5,153 nucleotides of DNA from Bacillota bacterium. GTDB lineage: Bacteria > Bacillota > Clostridia > Christensenellales > Aristaeellaceae. The notes below the pieces were generated by a model, which was given only the letters and a program-made list of their open reading frames with translations, was not told where the DNA came from and did not search any database. The translations under genes and the position numbers were made by a program. Location: NCBI GenBank assembly GCA_023391725.1, contig JAEWAH010000234.1, positions 1 to 5,153 of the forward strand, given 5' to 3'. Every line of letters starts with the position of its first letter. Position 1 is the stretch's first letter. Shown one piece after another: positions 1 to 4,302 of this stretch.

Positions 1-1049
1 CCGTGCTGCGCTTCGTGGAGGAGGCGGCCCAAGACCCCAATGTGCTGGCCATCAAGCAGACGCTCTACCGCGTTAGCGGCCATTCGCCCATTGTGGCGGC
101 TTTGGCCCGGGCGGCCCTTGCTGGCAAGCAGGTGACGGCGCTTCTGGAAGTCAAAGCCCGCTTTGATGAAGAGAACAACATCCAGTGGGGCAAGCATCTG
201 GAAAAGGCCGGCTGTCATGTCTCCTATGGCCTGCCAAAGCTCAAGACACACTCGAAGATTTTGCTGGTGGTCCGCAGGGAAGAGGGCGGCCTTCGCCGCT
301 ATGTGCATCTTGGCACCGGCAACTACAACGATGTTACGGCCCGGCTGTATACCGATATGGGCATCTTCACGGCAGACAGCGACCTGGGGGAGGATTCCGG
401 GCGGTTTTTCAACCTGGTGACGGGCTATTCCGAAACACCTCCTATGCATGCGCTTTCTTGCGCGCCCAGTATGCTTAGGCCCGAATTCCTGCGGCTCATC
501 CGCAGGGAGCGTGACAACGCGAAAAAGGGCCTGCCCGCCCGCATCGACGCCAAAATGAACTCCCTGGTAGACCCTGTGATCATTGCGGCGCTGTATGAAG
601 CCAGCTGCGAGGGGGTCACCATCGATCTCACAGTCCGGGGCATCTGCTGCCTGCGCCCCAAAGTGGAGCGTGTCAGCGAGAACATTACCGTCAGGTCTAT
701 CGTGGGCAGGTTCCTGGAGCACGCGCGCATCTTCCGCTTTGAAAACGGGGGAGACCCGGAACTCTTCCTGTCCTCCGCCGACTGGATGCCCAGGAATCTT
801 GACAGAAGGATCGAATTGATGTTCCCGGTCAGGGATGAAAAGATTCAAAAAAAGGTGCTTAACGTGATGGCGCTGCAGCAGCGGGATACCGCCAAAGCCT
901 GGCGCATGCGGCCCGACGGTATCTACGAGCGCATCCGCCCAGAGGAGGGGGAAGAACCCTTCAACAGCCAGGAAGCGCTGATCTTAGGGATGGAGGCCGG
1001 GACAGAAACAGGGGAAGAAGCAACATCTTTTTTTCCATCGCATACATAA
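1..1049 (+). CDS. ppk1: Polyphosphate kinase 1, C-terminal part (5' end outside window)
   Basis: This enzyme reversibly transfers the ATP gamma-phosphate to a growing polyphosphate chain through a phosphohistidine. The reading frame is open from the left edge, so the GTG at 3 is internal. Counting from it, the residues line up without gaps with the E. coli PPK active site: R23 (R375) in IKQTLYRV, R53 (R405) in KARFDEENN, H83 (phosphorylated H435) in KTHSK, Y116 (Y468), R212 (R564) in TVRGICCL, H240 (H592) in EHARIF and R269 (R621) in NLDRRIELMFPV. The spacings 23-53-83-116-240 equal those in E. coli, which implies that about 350 N-terminal residues (N and head domains) are missing on the left. 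The tail after H240 is about 12 residues longer than in E. coli and ends in a Glu/Thr-rich stretch. An in-frame A AAA AAG heptamer lies at 848-854. The gene is followed at 56 bases by cysE on the same strand. Identity is very secure. Confidence 0.97.
   Translation, partial: VLRFVEEAAQDPNVLAIKQTLYRVSGHSPIVAALARAALAGKQVTALLEVKARFDEENNIQWGKHLEKAGCHVSYGLPKLKTHSKILLVVRREEGGLRRYVHLGTGNYNDVTARLYTDMGIFTADSDLGEDSGRFFNLVTGYSETPPMHALSCAPSMLRPEFLRLIRRERDNAKKGLPARIDAKMNSLVDPVIIAALYEASCEGVTIDLTVRGICCLRPKVERVSENITVRSIVGRFLEHARIFRFENGGDPELFLSSADWMPRNLDRRIELMFPVRDEKIQKKVLNVMALQQRDTAKAWRMRPDGIYERIRPEEGEEPFNSQEALILGMEAGTETGEEATSFFPSHT
848..883 (+). promoter_or_regulatory. Candidate -1 ribosomal frameshift signal inside ppk1
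   Basis: The heptamer A AAA AAG (848-854) is in the ppk1 reading frame (codons CAA AAA AAG). A Shine-Dalgarno-like AGGGA lies at 831-835, 12 bases upstream. A 5-bp stem CGCTG (871-875)/CAGCG (879-883) with a 3-base loop lies 16 bases downstream. A -1 shift would add Gly-Ala and stop at TAA 860-862, removing the last 64 residues. The order of elements resembles E. coli dnaX, but the stem is short and further away. A similar A7G run occurs at 3856-3863, so chance is a real alternative. Confidence 0.25.
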
Positions 1050-1070
1050 GGTAGCAAACAACCAACCATA

Positions 1071-1079
1071 AGGAGGAGG
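1071..1079 (+). promoter_or_regulatory. Strong but distant ribosome binding site of cysE
   Basis: AGGAGGAGG is a near-perfect anti-16S match, but 26 bases separate it from the ATG at 1106. No in-frame ATG, GTG or TTG lies closer, and nothing like a Shine-Dalgarno lies in the 15 bases before the ATG. The segment between can form a small hairpin, GCGG (1081-1084)/CCGC (1089-1092), which would bring the site to about 14 bases from the start. Confidence 0.5.
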
Positions 1080-1105
1080 AGCGGGTTGCCGCCCCTATAT
1101 ACGCC

Positions 1106-1840
1106 ATGTTTGAGCAGTGGAAAAAAGATATCGACGCAGTCTTATCCCGGGACCCGGCGGCCAAGAGCCGCCTGGAAGTGCTTTTGTGCTATCCGGGCCT
1201 TCGGGCGATCCGCGCCCACCGCAGGGCCCACAAGCATTATTTGAAGGGGCATATGCTCCGGGCCCGGCTCATCAGCCAGCGCGCCAGGAAAAGGACGGGG
1301 ATTGAGATCCATCCCGGCGCCACGATCGGTGAAGGCCTGTTCATTGATCACGGGGACGGGGTAGTCGTGGGCGAGACCGCGGTGATCGGCGACAATGTGA
1401 CCATGTACCAGGGCGTCACCCTGGGCGGCACCGGCAAGGAAACGGGCAAGCGCCACCCCAATATCGGCAATGGCGTGACCATCGGCGCGGGAGCCAAGAT
1501 CCTGGGCCCCATCACCATCGGCGATAACAGCAAGGTGGGCGCCGGGGCCATCGTGCTAAAGGACGTGCCGCCCAACTGTACCGTGGTGGGAAACCCTGGC
1601 CGGGTGGTCAAGCGCAAGGAGCCGTTGAAGCTGGGCGAGCTGGACCTGGACCAGATCAACCTGCCCGACCCTGTCAAGGAGCGGATGGACGTGCTGCTTA
1701 CCCGTCTGGCCCATCTGGAACGATGTTTGAGCGAGCATGCCAAGACCCTGGGCTGCGACGTATGCGAGGCCCGGGGCTCCACGGAATGCCCCGTGCAGGA
1801 CGCGAAAGATAACGGCGAAAATGGGGAAGCGGAACCATAA
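1106..1840 (+). CDS. cysE: Serine O-acetyltransferase (244 aa)
   Basis: It transfers acetyl from acetyl-CoA to L-serine in the cytoplasm, giving O-acetylserine, the substrate for cysteine synthase. A short helical N-terminus (about 1-60) precedes a left-handed beta-helix of hexapeptide repeats (about 66-168). Family signatures are GIEIHPGATIGEG, IDHGDGVVVGETAVIG, QGVTLGGTGKETGKRHP, GAGAKILGP and VVGNPGRVV. H82 matches catalytic H158 of E. coli, H117 matches H193, and E67 stands at the D143 position, as I recall for Bacillus-type enzymes. The N-terminal domain is short, typical of Gram-positive CysE. The tail after about 170 holds a predicted helix (188-213) and four cysteines (207, 217, 220, 228). 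It ends in EAEP, without the terminal Ile that docks into CysK in enterobacteria. ATG 1106 is the only plausible start, although its ribosome binding site is far away. cysS follows after 27 bases, so co-transcription is likely. Confidence 0.96.
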   Translation: MFEQWKKDIDAVLSRDPAAKSRLEVLLCYPGLRAIRAHRRAHKHYLKGHMLRARLISQRARKRTGIEIHPGATIGEGLFIDHGDGVVVGETAVIGDNVTMYQGVTLGGTGKETGKRHPNIGNGVTIGAGAKILGPITIGDNSKVGAGAIVLKDVPPNCTVVGNPGRVVKRKEPLKLGELDLDQINLPDPVKERMDVLLTRLAHLERCLSEHAKTLGCDVCEARGSTECPVQDAKDNGENGEAEP

Positions 1841-1847
1841 TGGTTCC
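1831..1847. repeat. Perfect hyphenated palindrome across the cysE stop codon
   Basis: GGAACCAT (1831-1838) and ATGGTTCC (1840-1847) are exact inverted repeats around one central A. The cysE stop TAA is 1838-1840. The element ends 8 bases before the cysS ribosome binding site. As RNA it could fold as GGAACC-ATAAT-GGTTCC; as DNA it has the twofold symmetry of a dimeric regulator site. No T-tract follows, so it is not a standard terminator. Its function is unknown. Confidence 0.55.
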
Positions 1848-1855
1848 TATGATGC

Positions 1856-1862
1856 AAGGAGG
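1856..1862 (+). promoter_or_regulatory. Ribosome binding site of cysS
   Basis: AAGGAGG stands 5 bases before the ATG at 1868 and fixes that start. It lies within the 27-base cysE-cysS gap, as expected of an operon with independent translation initiation. Confidence 0.85.
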
Positions 1863-1867
1863 AGCTT

Positions 1868-3271
1868 ATGCAGATTTACAATAGCAGGACACGCCAAAAG
1901 GAGCCCTTCATTCCTCTTCATGAGGGAAAGGTGGGCATCTATGCCTGCGGCCCTACGGTATACAACTATTTTCATATCGGCAACGCCAGGCCGTTCATCC
2001 TTTTTGATGTGTTCAGGCGCTACCTGGAGCACAGGGGCTATGAAGTGACCTTCGTGCAGAACTTCACCGATATCGATGACAGGATGATCCAAAAAGCCAA
2101 CGAGGAGGGCACGACCGTCGCGGATGTGGCCCAAAGGTATATTGCCGCCTATTTTGAGGACGCCAAGGCCTTGGGCATCCGCCCGGCCACGGTGCACCCC
2201 AGGGCCACGGAGCATATCCCCCAAATCATCGCCCTGATCGAAAAGCTGGTGGAAAAGGGCTTTGCCTATGCGGTGAATGGGGACGTATACTATCGGGTCA
2301 AAGCCTTCCCCAGCTATGGATGCTTGTGCGGCCAGAATCTTGACGATCTGGAAGCCGGGGCCTCTCAGCGGCTGGATGTGGAAACGGACAAAGAAGACCC
2401 CATGGACTTTGCTCTCTGGAAGGCGCAAAAGCCCGGGGAGCCTGCCTGGGAAAGCCCCTGGGGCATGGGCCGGCCCGGCTGGCACATCGAATGCTCTGCC
2501 TTGTCCATGACGTATCTGGGTAATACCTTCGACATTCATACCGGCGGGAAGGACCTGCTCTTTCCCCATCACGAAAACGAGATCGCCCAATCCGAAGGGG
2601 CAACGGGCCAGCCTTATGTGCGCTACTGGATGCACAACGGCTTCATCAATATTGACAACGAGAAGATGAGCAAGTCCCTGGGTAACTTCTTCACCGTCCG
2701 TGACATCGCCAAGGAATACGATTTGGAAGCCGTGCGCATGTTTATGCTCTCGGCCCACTACCGCAGCCCTGTGAACTTCAGCCGTGACATGATCGCCCAG
2801 GCCCACGCCTCCTTAACCAGGCTGTATACCGCCAGGGATCAGTTCGCCTTCCTGCTGCAGTCCGCCCAGGAAAAGCCGCTTAGCGATGAGGAAAAGGCTT
2901 TTGTGGAACGGGTGCAAAAAACGCAGGAACGCTTTGATCAGGCCATGGACGATGACCTGAACACCGCCGACGCCATCGGCGCGCTGTTTGAACTTGTACG
3001 GGACGGCAACGTGACGCTGAGCGCCCAAAGCGCCAAAGCCGCGGTGCAGGCTGCCCAGGATATGCTGCTTAGACTCACCGACATCCTTGGCCTTTTAATG
3101 AAGAAGGAAGACGGCCTGCCCCAAGAGGTACAGAAATTGGTGGATGACCGTGCCGCCGCCCGCAAGGCCCGTGATTGGAAAAAGAGCGACGAGCTGCGCG
3201 ACGCTATCAAGGCCCTGGGCTACATACTGGAAGATACGCCCCAGGGGCAGAAAGTACGCAAGGGAGTATAA
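1868..3271 (+). CDS. cysS: Cysteinyl-tRNA synthetase (467 aa)
   Basis: This class I synthetase charges tRNA-Cys with cysteine in the cytoplasm. The Rossmann catalytic domain carries the HIGH-type motif HIGN at 36-39 and the KMSKS loop at 266-270. The active-site zinc ligands that select cysteine are all present at E. coli-like positions: C27 in YACGPTVY, C209 in WHIECS, and H234 and E238 in FPHHENE. Other family blocks are FTDIDDRMI (66-74), DFALWK (180-185) and HTGGKDL (224-230). The C-terminal part (about 310-467) is the helical anticodon-binding region with MDDDLNTADAIGALF and ARKARDWKKSDELRD. Length is normal and the protein looks fully functional. The block that I recall as YGKLSGQ in relatives reads YGCLCGQ here, adding C152 and C154. 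It is downstream of cysE and probably co-transcribed. The gene I would expect next in Bacillus-like order, mrnC, is absent. Confidence 0.98.
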   Translation: MQIYNSRTRQKEPFIPLHEGKVGIYACGPTVYNYFHIGNARPFILFDVFRRYLEHRGYEVTFVQNFTDIDDRMIQKANEEGTTVADVAQRYIAAYFEDAKALGIRPATVHPRATEHIPQIIALIEKLVEKGFAYAVNGDVYYRVKAFPSYGCLCGQNLDDLEAGASQRLDVETDKEDPMDFALWKAQKPGEPAWESPWGMGRPGWHIECSALSMTYLGNTFDIHTGGKDLLFPHHENEIAQSEGATGQPYVRYWMHNGFINIDNEKMSKSLGNFFTVRDIAKEYDLEAVRMFMLSAHYRSPVNFSRDMIAQAHASLTRLYTARDQFAFLLQSAQEKPLSDEEKAFVERVQKTQERFDQAMDDDLNTADAIGALFELVRDGNVTLSAQSAKAAVQAAQDMLLRLTDILGLLMKKEDGLPQEVQKLVDDRAAARKARDWKKSDELRDAIKALGYILEDTPQGQKVRKGV

Positions 3272-3289
3272 CTGCTCCTGTTCTTGTAG

Positions 3290-3308
3290 GGGCGATCATT
3301 GATCGCCC
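3290..3308. repeat. Palindromic intergenic hairpin, 8-bp stem
   Basis: GGGCGATC (3290-3297), loop ATT, GATCGCCC (3301-3308) form a perfect stem 18 bases after the cysS stop. The core sits in TGTAGGGGCGATCATTGATC, which I recall as typical of dispersed palindromes in gut Clostridia genomes; this is memory, not a search. No T-run follows, so it is a poor intrinsic terminator, although the stem could protect the cysS mRNA 3' end. Confidence 0.65.
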
Positions 3309-3345
3309 GCCTGTAACATCGCATTCTATTACGTTTTACCACCCA

Positions 3346-3457
3346 CCTTCGCTTCATGTCATGACTTCGGAGTGTAGCGACGAAGGATCTTGAATACTAC
3401 CTCGGGCATTGCCTTGTTTGAAATTGCAAGATCCTTCGCTGGCGCTCAGGATTACAG
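3346..3457. repeat. Long imperfect inverted repeat (dispersed-repeat-like)
   Basis: GAAGGATCTTG (3382-3392) and CAAGATCCTTC (3427-3437) are an exact 11-bp inverted repeat, 34 bases apart. The similarity continues outward with gaps: GAGTGTAGCGAC before the left arm, and GCTGGCGCTCAGGATTACA after the right arm. A further CCTTCGCT at 3346-3353 repeats the start of the right arm. The wording GATCCTTCGCT...CTCAGGAT resembles a repeat I recall from many Firmicutes genomes. No ORF with a ribosome binding site crosses it. Confidence 0.6.
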
Positions 3458-3523
3458 GCGCGGGGATGGGTGCTCTTAACAAGATAAATCCATTTGAAGC
3501 AATACATAACCGGACCGCTTAAC

Positions 3524-3532
3524 GAAGGGAGG
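3524..3532 (+). promoter_or_regulatory. Ribosome binding site that decides the comEA-like start
   Basis: GAAGGGAGG ends 7 bases before GTG 3540 but only 1 base before ATG 3534. The spacing favours GTG as the true start and shortens the protein by two residues. Confidence 0.65.
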
Positions 3533-3539
3533 CATGCAC

Positions 3540-3905
3540 GTGAAACCTGCATCTTCTTTTCGTGGGGCGGCCCTTCTTCTTGTGGTGGGTTTGTTTCTGG
3601 CAACCATAGTTTGCTTTGCGATTTTTACCGGTGAACAGGTCCAGCCCGACGCCTATCGATCCCAAGGAAGCGCCCTTGTGCTGCCTGACGTCCCCTTCCC
3701 ACAAGGCGATATCCCCATCAACACGGCCGACGCGCAAGTGCTGGAATCCCTACCGGGCATCGGGGAAACACTTGCCGCCCGGATTATCGCGGAGCGGGAT
3801 AAGAACGGTCCATTTCACTTCCCAGAAGACCTTCTTTCCGTCAGCGGCATCGGCGAAAAAAAGCTTGCGGATATCCTGTCTCATATCCGCCTGGATGAAC
3901 GGTAA
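3540..3905 (+). CDS. ComEA-like membrane-anchored helix-hairpin-helix protein (121 aa)
   Basis: Numbering starts from GTG 3540. After a short basic N-terminus (KPASSFR) there is one hydrophobic segment (about 9-29), then a linker of some 30 residues, then a ComEA-type helix-hairpin-helix domain: INTADAQVLESLPGIGETLAARI (60-82) and the second hairpin SGIGEKKLADI (102-112), with GPFHFPEDL between. In ComEA of competent Gram-positive bacteria this domain sits outside the membrane and binds incoming double-stranded DNA for uptake. This protein lacks the SLBB domain between anchor and hairpins, so it is much shorter than B. subtilis ComEA. No comEC or other competence gene lies next to it here, so a role in DNA uptake is an inference from the fold. 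ATG 3534 is an alternative start. The SCP2-type gene follows after 52 bases. Confidence 0.85.
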   Translation: MKPASSFRGAALLLVVGLFLATIVCFAIFTGEQVQPDAYRSQGSALVLPDVPFPQGDIPINTADAQVLESLPGIGETLAARIIAERDKNGPFHFPEDLLSVSGIGEKKLADILSHIRLDER

Positions 3906-3957
3906 AAGTGCGGAAAAAATAGTAACAAATTATAAAAGGAAAGGTCAACTCAAACAT

Positions 3958-4296
3958 ATGGAAAAAAGCGATGCCGCCCTTGCCTTTTTGCATAGGGCGG
4001 CCCTTGTTTACAGGCCCAGGGGAAACCATGAGGATATCGTATTGGAGGTCTGCTTTCCCGACCTTAACAAGAGCTTTCAGCTGGTGCTGGGCCGGGAAAG
4101 TTGTACCGTGCTCACGGAGGGGTTCCGCCCTTTTACAGCCCGGGCGGAGGCTGCCTACCCGGTTTTTGAGGAGATCCTGCGCGGCAAAAAAAGCCCGGCC
4201 TTCGCGATCCTTCGGGGCCGGGTGAAAGTCACTGGGGATTTGGTGGTCTTAAAAGATATAGAGGATTTTTTCCCCGGGCTCAAGCTGGGGGAATAG
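3958..4296 (+). CDS. SCP2 sterol-binding-domain-like small protein (112 aa)
   Basis: The C-terminal two thirds fit the SCP2 lipid-binding fold: a strand FQLVLGRESCTVL (40-52), FTARAEAAYPVFEEILRGK (59-77) matching the helix that follows a strand ending in the adenine-like 'a.at' pattern, then AFAILRGRVKVTGDLVVLKDIEDFF (81-105), which matches the family's 'G.l.v.Gd...l..l' ending. SCP2 domains bind fatty acyl chains or other lipids in a hydrophobic tunnel; the ligand of stand-alone bacterial versions is generally unknown. There is no signal peptide or membrane segment, so it is probably cytoplasmic. ATG 3958 is preceded by AAAGGAAAGG (3935-3944) at 13 bases, rather far. The alternative ATG 3895 overlaps the upstream stop but lacks a clear ribosome binding site. 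The assignment rests on pattern only. Confidence 0.7.
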   Translation: MEKSDAALAFLHRAALVYRPRGNHEDIVLEVCFPDLNKSFQLVLGRESCTVLTEGFRPFTARAEAAYPVFEEILRGKKSPAFAILRGRVKVTGDLVVLKDIEDFFPGLKLGE

Positions 4297-4302
4297 TCTT
4301 CA

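Larger units (their letters stand above)
3272..3539. other. Gene-free intergenic region between cysS and the comEA-like gene
   Basis: This 268-base stretch contains the two palindromic elements listed separately. The remainder (about 3470-3520) is more AT-rich and may hold the promoter of the comEA-like gene: TTAACA at 3476-3481 and TACATA at 3503-3508 are 21 bases apart, too far for a convincing sigma-A promoter. I find no tRNA, no riboswitch fold and no coding sequence with a credible start. Confidence 0.6.

Noticed and set aside
1021..1049. T7 run near the end of ppk1 as an intrinsic terminator
   Set aside because: No stable GC-rich hairpin stands directly before the run, and it lies inside the coding sequence.
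1086..1250. Possible leader peptide starting at TTG 1086, well spaced from AGGAGGAGG
   Set aside because: The frame runs out of phase into cysE without any recognisable feature or early stop, and TTG starts are rare. I cannot support it beyond spacing.
1348..1857. Minus-strand open frame of 169 codons over cysE
   Set aside because: It is antisense to the conserved hexapeptide-repeat region. The Pro/Thr/Ser-rich translation is a shadow of GGC/GTG-rich codons.
1847..2806. Long open frame of 319 codons on the minus strand
   Set aside because: It lies fully antisense to cysS, which has every expected motif. It has no family resemblance and is a by-product of codon bias.
3856..3863. Second A AAA AAG heptamer, inside the comEA-like gene
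   Set aside because: The -1 frame gives a tail of almost equal length, no stimulatory elements are clear, and the Lys-Lys belongs to the second hairpin motif.
3616..3957. N-terminal extension of the SCP2-type frame back to 3616
   Set aside because: It overlaps the comEA-like gene in another frame, has Ser/Pro-rich shadow composition, and the family match starts only after Met 3958.
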